This document shows positions 39,703-47,743 of a stretch of 64,000 bases of DNA, piece after piece. Position numbers and translations under genes: made by a program. Below the pieces are notes generated by a model that ran no database searches, had not been told where the DNA came from, and was given only the letters and a program-made list of their open reading frames with translations. The stretch's first letter is position 1; each line of letters opens with the position of its first letter. Source of the stretch: Roseibium marinum (GTDB lineage Bacteria; Pseudomonadota; Alphaproteobacteria; Rhizobiales; Stappiaceae); contig NZ_PPCN01000011.1 in assembly GCF_002906165.1 (NCBI RefSeq), positions 202,160-266,159 of the forward strand, given 5' to 3'.

Positions 39703-40575
39703 ATGAACACGGCTCCGATCACCTATCATCCGGCTCCTAAAAAACCGTCTTTCGTCATGCCGGCCGGCGCCTGCGATACGCATTGTCATGTCTTCGGGCC
39801 CGGCGAACGGTTTCCCTATGCGCCGGAAAGCCGCCTGCAGCCCGGCGACGCGCCGAAGGAAAAGCTCTTCGCCCTGCATGACATGATAGGGATCGAGCGC
39901 TGCGTCATCGTCCAGACCGGTGTTCACGGCTTCGACAATTCAGCAACGGCCGATGCGATTTCCGCCCGCGCGGGCAAATATCTCGGCGTTGCCCTGTTGC
40001 CCGCCGACGTGCCGGACGACGAGATCGCGCGCCACCACGCGCTCGGCTTCCGGGGCATCCGCTTCAACTACATGGCGCATCTCGAGGGCGGAGCCTCCAT
40101 GGACACCCTTCTGAGGCTCGCCGACCGGCTGTCGAAATTCGGCTGGCACCTGCAGATCCACATGGACAGCGACCTGATCGCCGAAAAGGCCGCCGGCCTT
40201 GCAAAGGCGAGCGTGCCCGTGGTGATCGATCACATGGGCCGGATCGACGCCTCGCTGGGTCTCGACCAGGCGCCGTTCGACGCATTGCTGCGCCTGATGG
40301 AAAACCGCCACATCCTCGTCAAGGTCTCCGGCTGCGAGCGGGCCTCGCGCCTGGACGCGCCCTATGGCGACGCCGTGCCTTTCGCGCGCAAACTGGTCGA
40401 AACCTTCCCCGACCGTGTTCTGTGGGGCACCGACTGGCCGCATCCCAATTTCCGCAGCCTGCCGCCGGATGACGGCGTGCTGGTCGACCTGATCCCGGAG
40501 ATCGCCCCGACGCGGGAGCTGCAGCAGGCGCTGCTTGTCGACAATCCCCTGCGTTTTTACCGGTTTGCGGCCTGA
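39703..40575 (+). CDS. Amidohydrolase family lactonase, LigI-like (2-pyrone-4,6-dicarboxylate hydrolase type)
   Basis: 290 residues. Strong resemblance to LigI over the length: ACDTHCHVFGPGERFPYAPE at the N-terminus with the His pair, VIDHMGRID with a third His, and DRVLWGTDWPHPNF with the catalytic Asp, then LLVDNPLRFY. LigI opens the lactone of 2-pyrone-4,6-dicarboxylate in protocatechuate 4,5-cleavage, and related enzymes open sugar lactones such as galactarolactone. The genes for the ring-cleavage part of the LigI pathway are not in this cluster, so the substrate is probably a different lactone or pyrone. Start at 39703 follows AGGAAAGCC. Confidence 0.9.
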   Translation: MNTAPITYHPAPKKPSFVMPAGACDTHCHVFGPGERFPYAPESRLQPGDAPKEKLFALHDMIGIERCVIVQTGVHGFDNSATADAISARAGKYLGVALLPADVPDDEIARHHALGFRGIRFNYMAHLEGGASMDTLLRLADRLSKFGWHLQIHMDSDLIAEKAAGLAKASVPVVIDHMGRIDASLGLDQAPFDALLRLMENRHILVKVSGCERASRLDAPYGDAVPFARKLVETFPDRVLWGTDWPHPNFRSLPPDDGVLVDLIPEIAPTRELQQALLVDNPLRFYRFAA

Positions 40576-40578
40576 ACG

Positions 40579-41415
40579 ATGGCGGGACGGCTTCAGGACA
40601 AGGTTGCGATCGTCACCGGCGCGGGCTGCGTCGGTCCGGGATGGGGCAATGGCAGGGCGGTTTCGGTCCGCTTCGCCGAGGAAGGCGCGAAGGTCTTCGC
40701 GGTGGATCTCGATCCGGACGCGCTGAAGGAAACCATCGAGCGGGCGGAGGGCGCCGACGGCGGAACTTCCGGCGGGACTGTGAGCGCGAACTGCGGCGAA
40801 ATTCACGGTCATATCTGCGACATCACCGACGGCAAGGACGTTGCCGCCATGGTTCAGGCCTGCATTGCCCGCTTCGGCCGGGTCGATATTCTGGTCAACA
40901 ATGTCGGCGGGTCGGCAAAGGGCGGACCGGTGGAGATGAGCGAGGAGGTCTGGGACCGTCAGATCGACTTCAACCTGAAGAGCGTTTTCCTGACCTGCAA
41001 GAACGTCCTGCCGGTGATGGAAAAACAGGGCTCGGGCGCCATCGTCAACACCTCGTCAACCTCGGGCCTGCGCTGGACCGGCGCCGCCCAGTCGGCCTAT
41101 GCGGCGACCAAGGCCGGCGTCATCCAGTTCTCGAAGGTCGTCGCGGTGGAATATGCCGCCCGCGGCATCCGCGTCAACACGGTCGTTCCGGGCCAGTTGC
41201 ACACTCCGATGGTCGAGGCCCGGCTGGCCGGACAGCGCGCGGACGGCGATATCGACGCCCTCCTCCAGAGCCGCCTCGCCCGCATCCCCCTCGGCTTCAT
41301 GGGCGACGGCCGCGACACCGCCAACGCCGCGCTCTTCCTCGCCTCCGACGAGGCCCGCTTTATTACAGGGACGGAGATTGTGGTTGATGGAGGCATGACG
41401 GCGCGCTGTGATTGA
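40579..41415 (+). CDS. SDR family NAD(P)-dependent oxidoreductase
   Basis: 278 residues of the classical SDR type. The nucleotide loop is extended and glycine-rich, TGAGCVGPGWGNGRAVSVRF, longer than the normal TGxxxGxG. The NNVGG motif, the catalytic Ser of NTSSTSGL, and YAATK (Tyr and Lys) are all present. It oxidises or reduces an alcohol/ketone of the pathway. A short insertion after IERAEGADG is not typical. The gene is the last of the TRAP operon, four bases after the lactonase gene; a 112-bp palindromic element begins at its stop codon. Confidence 0.93.
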   Translation: MAGRLQDKVAIVTGAGCVGPGWGNGRAVSVRFAEEGAKVFAVDLDPDALKETIERAEGADGGTSGGTVSANCGEIHGHICDITDGKDVAAMVQACIARFGRVDILVNNVGGSAKGGPVEMSEEVWDRQIDFNLKSVFLTCKNVLPVMEKQGSGAIVNTSSTSGLRWTGAAQSAYAATKAGVIQFSKVVAVEYAARGIRVNTVVPGQLHTPMVEARLAGQRADGDIDALLQSRLARIPLGFMGDGRDTANAALFLASDEARFITGTEIVVDGGMTARCD

Positions 41416-41525
41416 GTGGGTTGCGTTTAAGCGGATTCATGGTTTCAGAAGGACGCCCGAGGCAGCGTTTGCATTGCAAATGCGTTCGGGCGATTTCCTG
41501 AAGTCAATTCAACGCGACACGCTTT
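41414..41525. repeat. 112-bp palindromic intergenic element, copy B
   Basis: Same element as at 13164-13275 with 8 mismatches in 112 bases and no gaps. The outer inverted ends are weaker on the left (GGGTTGCGTT against AACGCGACAC), while the inner palindrome GCGTTTGCA/TGCAAATGC and CGCCCGA/TCGGGCG are kept. It begins at the SDR stop codon, so the element touches the gene end and may have supplied the stop. Confidence 0.85.
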
Positions 41526-42005
41526 TGGAGTGGGTCAAGACCGCAATGACGTCCGTCCTCACAGTGCTATCAGATACAATGTGCCGATCGCGTTACAAAT
41601 TGCCGATGGTGTGACCAACCCGCCATCTTGATCGGGGCTGGGAAACCCCAACCTCCGCCGATCCAAACTTCGCTCCCATTGCATCCCCTGTCGACGCAAT
41701 TGAAACAGGTGATGTCGCGACGCCCGGAGGTCCTCCCGCGCGAAAGCGGGAGGGAGGCTCTAGTTCTGGTTGTAAACTTTACGGATTCTAAAACTTTTCG
41801 GATTTAGGTCGAAAGTCCCGGACAGGGATGAGATGTCATGTCCTTCGTATTTGACCCAATCGAGCCGCATTTCCTTCATTTACGCCACCTTGCAGGAAAC
41901 AGTCTCTCGCAAAGAATTTCATGCTCATTCAAGGGCCCGTCACCGAGCGGTACGAAGTCTTGAGCTTGAGCGATATTTTGAGCCGTTACCTCAAGGGAGC
42001 AATTC
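41526..42005. other. Gene-free stretch upstream of the GH64-like gene
   Basis: 480 bases without a supported gene. It contains a perfect 8-bp GC stem, CCTCCCGC-GCGAAA-GCGGGAGG (41732-41753), without a T-run. The sequence after 41755 is notably AT-rich compared with the surroundings, as is the start of the next gene, which fits DNA of foreign origin. Confidence 0.5.
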
Positions 42006-42869
42006 ATGACATCGACAAAATTCAAGATATCGAACCAGTCCGGCAAGGACCTCTATGTCTATGACTTCAATTACGGTTCGCCCGCGAAGGTCAAGCCCCT
42101 GGGCGGTGGGCCACTGAAGAAGAGCGATACGCTTTCCCTAACCTTGGAGCCCAACGCGGAACGGCGTATCTATTTCGCCGAGAAGAAGTTGTCGGAGAGC
42201 CTCGAGAAAGGCGTTGCCCCCGATGCCTTCAATATCGGTGTCGACGGCTCGGTGATGTTCTCCTTTGCCGAGTACAATTATGAACCCGCCCACAGCCGCT
42301 ACACTGTTGACCTCTCCTATATCGATGTCTTCTCCTACCCGGTGACGGTTCAGTTCTCTGACCTGGGCACTTACAAGGACGCTGTCGCGGATTTCGAGTA
42401 CGGTCCCAAAAGCCTCAAAACAATTTTGACCGAATTGGCCAAACACGTAGATTACAGTTGGTCCGCCCTGGTCTGGCCGCTGAAACACGTCAAGACCCAA
42501 TGGGGCCATTTTCCCGACGGCATTCATCGCGTCATCGGCCCCAACACCGCCTGGCAAGGTGAGTTGCCGGACAATAAAATCGGTCCGTGGGTGCCAACCA
42601 GCTACGAGACTTTTTTCACCTCCCTGCCCAAAAGCGGAACTCAGTTGTTCGGCAGCAAAAGCAATTGGGACGGATGGCAAAGCCTGACGCAATCGGCCGC
42701 CAAAAGTCCGAGCGACACCGGTTATGTCAAGGCCATGCATGCAGCGGCAACCCCGGACACAAACGGCAAATACGGGTTCTTCTGTTATCCAAGGGACAAC
42801 ACCGCCGGCGAATTCACTTACGTGCCGGACAGTGCCGTCTGTCAGATCAATGTATATCCCTACAAGTAG
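42006..42869 (+). CDS. Thaumatin/GH64-like beta-sandwich protein (putative beta-1,3-glucanase fold)
   Basis: 287 residues, start supported by AAGGGAG seven bases before the ATG. The N-terminal FKISNQSGKDLYVYDFNYG, the middle YTVDLSYIDVFSYPVTVQF and the end YGFFCYPRDN followed by VCQINVYPYK resemble the thaumatin-like/GH64 group, where similar strands surround the glucan cleft (VDFVxLP-like). I did not find the catalytic Glu/Asp pair with certainty. No signal peptide is visible, which is odd for a glucanase and might point to a secreted effector of another route, an antifungal factor, or a false family call. It stands alone between the SDR operon and the AidB gene. Confidence 0.5.
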   Translation: MTSTKFKISNQSGKDLYVYDFNYGSPAKVKPLGGGPLKKSDTLSLTLEPNAERRIYFAEKKLSESLEKGVAPDAFNIGVDGSVMFSFAEYNYEPAHSRYTVDLSYIDVFSYPVTVQFSDLGTYKDAVADFEYGPKSLKTILTELAKHVDYSWSALVWPLKHVKTQWGHFPDGIHRVIGPNTAWQGELPDNKIGPWVPTSYETFFTSLPKSGTQLFGSKSNWDGWQSLTQSAAKSPSDTGYVKAMHAAATPDTNGKYGFFCYPRDNTAGEFTYVPDSAVCQINVYPYK

Positions 42870-42960
42870 GGAGCGGGCCTAAATAGGGCGGATGGCGGAC
42901 ATCGCGCATTCTCGCCGAAGTTCTTCGATCCACTTCGGAGCACCAGCACTTTAAAATCGA

Positions 42961-44592
42961 TCAACAGGCACCCAGCCGCGCCAGCACCCCGTCCGCATCC
43001 ACGCCCCTGACCGCGCCCGCCATACGCCCGCGCGGCTCCAACAGCCGCGTGCGGACAAACGCCTCCGCGATCTCCTCCGGCGCGCCGCGCACAAGCACAG
43101 AAGCCGTCAGGAGGAGGGCTGTGTGTTCGGTGAAGGCGCGGGCTTCGGCGGGGTCCGGCGGGCGCGGCCAGGTGTGGCGGTAGCTGTCGAGGGCCGTTTT
43201 GTAAGCGGGGCTGAGGGGGGCGGCTGCGGCGAGTTCCGCGTCGAGGACTTCTGCCGCGAGCGGCAGTTTTGCCAGGGTTCTGAGGGCGTCGAGACAAATG
43301 ATGTTGCCGGAGCCTTCCCAGATACCGTTGAGCGGGGCTTCGCGGTAAAGCAGCGGCAGCGGGGTGTCCTCGACATAGCCCATGCCCCCGAGGATCTCCA
43401 TCGCCTCCACCACCACCAGCGGGCAGAGCTTGTTGGCAAGATACTTGGCGAGCGCCACGCCTAAGCGGGCGAAGGCCCGGTCTTCCGGCCGGGGCCCGTC
43501 GAAAGCGCGGGCGACATGCAGTCCAAGGGCGAGGCTGCCTTCAAGGTCCAGCGCCAGATCGGCGAGCACGGTGCGCATCAGGGGCTGGTCGATCAGCCGC
43601 CGCTGAAAGGCGGTGCGGTGGGTCAGCCAGTGGTGGGCCTCGGCCAACGCGGCGCGCATCAGGCCGGCGGGCGCCAGCGCCGTGTCGAGACGGGTATGGT
43701 GGATCATTTCGACGATCGCCTGAACGCCCCTGCCCTCCTCGCCGACCTGAAAGGCCAGAGCGCGCTTGTATTCGATTTCCGCCGAGGCGTTCGAGCGGTT
43801 GCCGAGCTTGTCCTTGAGGCGCTGGAGGCGAATGGCGTTGCGCGTCCCCTCCAGCCAGCGCGGCACGAGGAAACAGGTGAGCCCGGCTTCCGTTTGCGCC
43901 AGCGTCAGAAACCCGTCGGACATCGGCGCGGAGCAAAACCACTTGTGGCCCGTCAGCCGCCAATGGCCGCCGTCGCGTTCGGCCCGCGTGGTGTTGGCCC
44001 GGACATCCGAGCCACCCTGTTTTTCGGTCAGAGCCATGCCGAGCGTCGCGCCGGTCTTTTCGTCGAGCGGGCGTGCCGCCGGGTCGTAACGGCGCGACAG
44101 GAGCTTGTCCCGCCACGTTTGCAGGAGCGTATCGCCGCCCGCCTCCAGCGCCGGAACGGCGGCATAGGTCATGGTCAGCGGACAGCAGTGGCCGGGCTCC
44201 ACCTGGCTGGCCAGATAGACCATGGCGGCATGGGTCAGATGGCCGTGTGGCCGCCCCTCCCAGGCGACAGCGGAATAGCCCGCCGCGCAGGAGACCTCCA
44301 TGAAGCGGTGATAGGCGGGATGAAAGCGAACCTCGTCCAGCCGCCGCCCGCCCCGGTCGAACAGCAAAAGCTCCGGCGGATGACGGTTGGCATCCCGCGC
44401 CGCGCCGCGCATCTCCTGCGTGCCAAGCAGCCGGGCGTAGTCTCCAAGCCTCCCGCGTTCCTCCTCGCCAAGATCCATCAGATGGCCGTTAAACGCAGGG
44501 TCGCTTTCGATGAGGTCGAGATCGCCGCGCACCGGGGGCTGGTTTTCGACCCGGTGCGTTCCAATATCCGTTTCCGCGCCGCTCGAAGTCAT
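42961..44592 (-). CDS. AidB-type acyl-CoA dehydrogenase
   Basis: 543 residues from the ATG at 44592 (GGGAGG seven bases upstream). The length and the extra domain at the end (about 120 residues after the ILGGMGYVEDTPLPLLYRE motif) are typical of AidB and not of ordinary acyl-CoA dehydrogenases of about 380 residues. FAD-binding LTEKQGGSDVRANTT, the GHKWFCSAPMSDGF loop and NGIWEGSGNIICLDALR are present. E. coli AidB is induced by alkylating agents and protects DNA from damage; the enzymatic substrate is unknown. It converges on the GH64-like gene and diverges from the SLC13 carrier. Confidence 0.9.
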   Translation of the reverse strand: MTSSGAETDIGTHRVENQPPVRGDLDLIESDPAFNGHLMDLGEEERGRLGDYARLLGTQEMRGAARDANRHPPELLLFDRGGRRLDEVRFHPAYHRFMEVSCAAGYSAVAWEGRPHGHLTHAAMVYLASQVEPGHCCPLTMTYAAVPALEAGGDTLLQTWRDKLLSRRYDPAARPLDEKTGATLGMALTEKQGGSDVRANTTRAERDGGHWRLTGHKWFCSAPMSDGFLTLAQTEAGLTCFLVPRWLEGTRNAIRLQRLKDKLGNRSNASAEIEYKRALAFQVGEEGRGVQAIVEMIHHTRLDTALAPAGLMRAALAEAHHWLTHRTAFQRRLIDQPLMRTVLADLALDLEGSLALGLHVARAFDGPRPEDRAFARLGVALAKYLANKLCPLVVVEAMEILGGMGYVEDTPLPLLYREAPLNGIWEGSGNIICLDALRTLAKLPLAAEVLDAELAAAAPLSPAYKTALDSYRHTWPRPPDPAEARAFTEHTALLLTASVLVRGAPEEIAEAFVRTRLLEPRGRMAGAVRGVDADGVLARLGAC

Positions 44593-45010
44593 CGGCGAAC
44601 CTCCCAACTCATGATGCCTGTCAGGCGAACCTTTGCGGAAAGCCGCCTGGCGATCGTTTCATCGCGGCGCGTCGTGCCTGCATTTTACCGCCACCTTGGG
44701 TCCCCGGTCAAAGGACAGGACAAAAGCCGGATCAGCCTTTCGTGCCGGTCTTCACATGGCGCGGCCGGAGCACGGCTCCGGGTGAAGGCGAAAATCTCGC
44801 CGTGCCCTTGAGAGATTTGCCATGTCACCCCGAGCCTCTTCCTTCCCGGACCGGGGCAGAAGAAACTCCGGCCCTGCCCCGTGGCAACGCTTCTTCCCGT
44901 GATCCCGCACTTTCAACGGCTATCTGGCGTCAAAGCTCTTTCATTACCGGGACCGCCTGTTTTAAAGTGCGCGTTCGTCAGGATCGGCGATGAAGTCCTT
45001 GGGCAGGTGA
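44593..45010. promoter_or_regulatory. Divergent region between the AidB-type and SLC13 genes
   Basis: 418 bases without a gene. Two GC-rich hairpins are visible: CCGGAGC-ACG-GCTCCGG (44765-44781) and GGGGCAG...CTGCCCC (44853-44880). Neither has a T-run. Promoters of both flanking genes must lie here; I do not see a clear consensus. Confidence 0.4.
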
Positions 45011-46846
45011 ATGGAATCAGTTGATATTGCAATGGCGCTGACCTTTGTGGTGATTGCGTCGACTGTGGTTCTCTACGCCATTGAGCGCTATTCGATCGAA
45101 ACCATCGCGCTCGGATCCGTTGCCGCCTTCATCGTCATCTTTTCTGTCTTTCCGGTCACCAAGCAGGACGGCGCGCAGGTTTCGGCGGCCGATTTCCTGG
45201 CCGGCTTTTCGAACCCGGCGCTGATCACGGTCATCTGCCTGCTGATCATCGGTCAGGGGCTGTTCCAGACCGATGCGCTGGAAGGTCCGGCGAAGGCAAT
45301 CGTGCGGATGACGCGCGGCCGCTCGCACCGGGCGGCGATCCCCATTCTGCTCGCGGTTGCCGTGCTCAGCGCTTTCCTGAACAATACGCCCGTGGTGGTG
45401 ATGTTCCTGCCGATCCTGACCGCGGTCGCGGCGACCGTCGGCCAGTCCCCCGCCCGCGTGCTGATGCCGCTGTCCTTCCTCGCGATCCTGGGTGGTATGA
45501 CCACCCTGATCGGCTCCTCGACCAACCTTCTGGTCGCCAATTACGCTGCGCAACACTCCGATCTCAAGCTGACGTTTTTCTCCTTCACGCCGATCGGCCT
45601 GATCGTTGCCGGTACCGGGGCGATTTACGTCCTGTTCCTCATGCCGCGTCTTTTGAAGACCCGCAAGACCATGGCCGAGGAGTTTCAGGCGACGTCCGGC
45701 AAGCAGTTCATCGCGCAGATCGAGATCACCTACGGCCACCCGCTGGTCGGGGTCGAGGCGGTCTCCGGCATGTTCCCTAAACTCAAGGACATGACCGTTC
45801 GTCTCGTGCAGCGGGGCCAGAAGCCGATCCTGCCGCCGTTCGAAAATGTCGTGCTGTCGCCCGGCGACACGGTGATCGTCGCCGCGACACGCACGGCGCT
45901 CGCCAATGCCCTTGCCCGGCGCCAGCCGCTCATGGAGGCGGAATCGGACGGCAATGTCGCCGGCCGGGAGCCTTCCGCGGCAACGCCGGGATCCATCAGC
46001 CTGGCGGAAGTGGTCGTGGCGCCCGCCTCGCGCCTGATGGGCAGGACCTTGCCGCAGTCGGGCTTCTACAGCGACACCGGCTGCCTGGTGATGGGCATCC
46101 AGAGGCGCAGCCGCATGCCGCGCATGGCGATGAACGACATCCGCCTGGAGGCCGGGGACGTGCTTCTGGTCGCCGGCAAGGAAGACGAGATCAGCCGCCT
46201 GCGCGGCAACCGCGACGTGCTGCTGCTCGACTGGTCGACCGCGGAATTGCCCAGGCGGCGCTACGCTCCGCACGCGCTGATCATCTTTGCCTGCGTGGTC
46301 GCGCTTGCCGCCAGCGGCCTGGTGCCGATCGTCTCGACCGCGGTGGCCGGCACCTTCGCGATGATCGCGTCGGGCTGCCTCAATGTCCGTCAGGCCCTGC
46401 GCGCCATCGACAGCCGGATCTTCATGCTGGTCGGCGCCTCGCTGGCCGGCGCGGTGGCGCTGGAAACCACCGGCGGCTCGACGGCCATCGCCTCGGCGAT
46501 GGTCTATGTGCTGCACGGCGCCTCGGCACCGGTCATGCTGTCGGCGCTGTTCTTCGTTGTCATGCTTTTGACCAATTTCCTGTCGAACAATGCCGCGGCG
46601 GTGCTGTTCACGCCGATCGCGATCAATCTGGCCGACCAGATCGGTCAGAAGCCGGAGGCCTTCGTTGTCTGCCTGATCTTTGCGGCCAACAGTTCCTTCG
46701 CCACCCCCATCGGCTATCAGACCAACCTGATCGTCATGGGGCCCGGTCACTACAGGTTTATCGATTTCGTGCGCGCCGGCACACCGCTGGCTCTTATTTT
46801 ATGGTTGACCTTCTCTCTGGTCGCACCATGGTATTACGGATTGTAA
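45011..46846 (+). CDS. SLC13-type carrier with two internal RCK-C (TrkA-C) domains
   Basis: 611 residues. Two membrane halves flank a cytoplasmic region. The first half has the paired motif FLNNTPVVVMFLPIL and TLIGSSTNLLVAN; the second has LTNFLSNNAAAVLFTPIAI and FATPIGYQTNLIVMGPG. These SNN/TPxGY elements bind sodium and the anion in DASS/SLC13 carriers. The centre (about 205-415) holds two TrkA-C domains (FENVVLSPGDTVIVAA and RLEAGDVLLVAGKEDE) that may sense ligands. Family members move sulfate, phosphate or dicarboxylates. AGGTGA precedes the ATG at 45011. No enzyme gene is linked, so the substrate stays open. Confidence 0.9.
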   Translation: MESVDIAMALTFVVIASTVVLYAIERYSIETIALGSVAAFIVIFSVFPVTKQDGAQVSAADFLAGFSNPALITVICLLIIGQGLFQTDALEGPAKAIVRMTRGRSHRAAIPILLAVAVLSAFLNNTPVVVMFLPILTAVAATVGQSPARVLMPLSFLAILGGMTTLIGSSTNLLVANYAAQHSDLKLTFFSFTPIGLIVAGTGAIYVLFLMPRLLKTRKTMAEEFQATSGKQFIAQIEITYGHPLVGVEAVSGMFPKLKDMTVRLVQRGQKPILPPFENVVLSPGDTVIVAATRTALANALARRQPLMEAESDGNVAGREPSAATPGSISLAEVVVAPASRLMGRTLPQSGFYSDTGCLVMGIQRRSRMPRMAMNDIRLEAGDVLLVAGKEDEISRLRGNRDVLLLDWSTAELPRRRYAPHALIIFACVVALAASGLVPIVSTAVAGTFAMIASGCLNVRQALRAIDSRIFMLVGASLAGAVALETTGGSTAIASAMVYVLHGASAPVMLSALFFVVMLLTNFLSNNAAAVLFTPIAINLADQIGQKPEAFVVCLIFAANSSFATPIGYQTNLIVMGPGHYRFIDFVRAGTPLALILWLTFSLVAPWYYGL

Positions 46847-46856
46847 ATGTGGAGGG

Positions 46857-46890
46857 ATACCAAAGAACATTGATTATGACTCTTTGGTAT
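46857..46890. promoter_or_regulatory. Perfect 10-bp inverted repeat upstream of bpt
   Basis: ATACCAAAGA (46857-46866) and TCTTTGGTAT (46881-46890) with a 14-base spacer, 10 bases after the SLC13 stop and 34 before the bpt start. It has no T-run on either side, so an operator or a structure near the bpt ribosome site is more likely than a terminator. Confidence 0.45.
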
Positions 46891-46924
46891 GTGGTCAGGC
46901 CTTGAGGTTTCGCGGGACAATACG

Positions 46925-47695
46925 GTGACACGCCACCCAACGGATCATCCGCAATTCTATCTGACGGCGCCTGCGCCCTGCCCCTATCTTGAGGGCCACC
47001 AGGAGCGCAAGGTCTTCACGCATCTTGTCGGCCACAACGCCCCGGCGCTCAACGAGGTTCTGACGCAGGGCGGTTTCCGCCGCAGCCAGAACATTGCCTA
47101 CCGGCCGGCCTGCGAAAAATGCCAGGCCTGCATTTCCGTGCGCGTCCGGGTGGACGATTTCAAATGGACCAGGTCCTTGAAACGCGTGTGGAAGTCCGGG
47201 GCGGACATCGTCGGTGCGCGCCTTCCGCCGAGCCCGTCGGCCGAGCAGTACGACCTCTTCCGCGATTATCTGCAGGCCCGGCACGAGAATGGCGGCATGA
47301 CGGAGATGAGCGTTCTCGACTATGCGATGATGGTCGAGGACACCCATGTGGAGACGCTGGTGCTCGAATACCGGCGCCGGGGGCCGGACAGTTTCCTGAC
47401 CGGCACCGGAGACGGCCCGCTTCTCGGCGTCGCGCTCAGCGATCAGCTCTCCGACGGGCTGTCGATGGTCTATTCCTTCTACGACCCGGCCTATGAGCAG
47501 ACAGCGCTCGGAACCTACATGATCCTCGACCATATCAACCGGGCGCGGAGATTACGTCTGCCGTACGTGTATCTGGGCTATTGGGTCGAGGGCTCGGCCA
47601 AGATGGCCTACAAGGCCCGCTTTAGGCCGCAGGAACATCTGGGCCCGAACGGCTGGGTGATCGTCGACGCGGACGCGAATATAACGAGCCTGTAA
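46925..47695 (+). CDS. bpt: Aspartate/glutamate leucyltransferase (Bpt, arginyltransferase family)
   Basis: 256 residues. It adds leucine to proteins with N-terminal Asp or Glu and so marks them for ClpAP degradation by the N-degron path. Family marks: [26 protein letters not shown], the cysteine cluster [15 protein letters not shown], and the C-terminal [21 protein letters not shown] chose the GTG at 46925, which gives the MTRHP start common in homologs; the frame is open 12 codons further. In related genomes the gene follows hemB and RDD; here about 14 kb separates it from RDD. Confidence 0.93.
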   Translation: MTRHPTDHPQFYLTAPAPCPYLEGHQERKVFTHLVGHNAPALNEVLTQGGFRRSQNIAYRPACEKCQACISVRVRVDDFKWTRSLKRVWKSGADIVGARLPPSPSAEQYDLFRDYLQARHENGGMTEMSVLDYAMMVEDTHVETLVLEYRRRGPDSFLTGTGDGPLLGVALSDQLSDGLSMVYSFYDPAYEQTALGTYMILDHINRARRLRLPYVYLGYWVEGSAKMAYKARFRPQEHLGPNGWVIVDADANITSL

Positions 47696-47743
47696 TGCCA
47701 CCCTCAATAATCAGGCAGCGGGAAACAGATCGAAGCGCTGGTG

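Noticed and set aside
41408..41614. 68-residue frame across the palindromic element copy B
   Set aside because: Most of it is repeat sequence; no ribosome site and no family resemblance.
45017..46750. 577-residue minus-strand frame opposite the SLC13 carrier
   Set aside because: Antisense shadow with strongly biased His/Arg/Asp composition.
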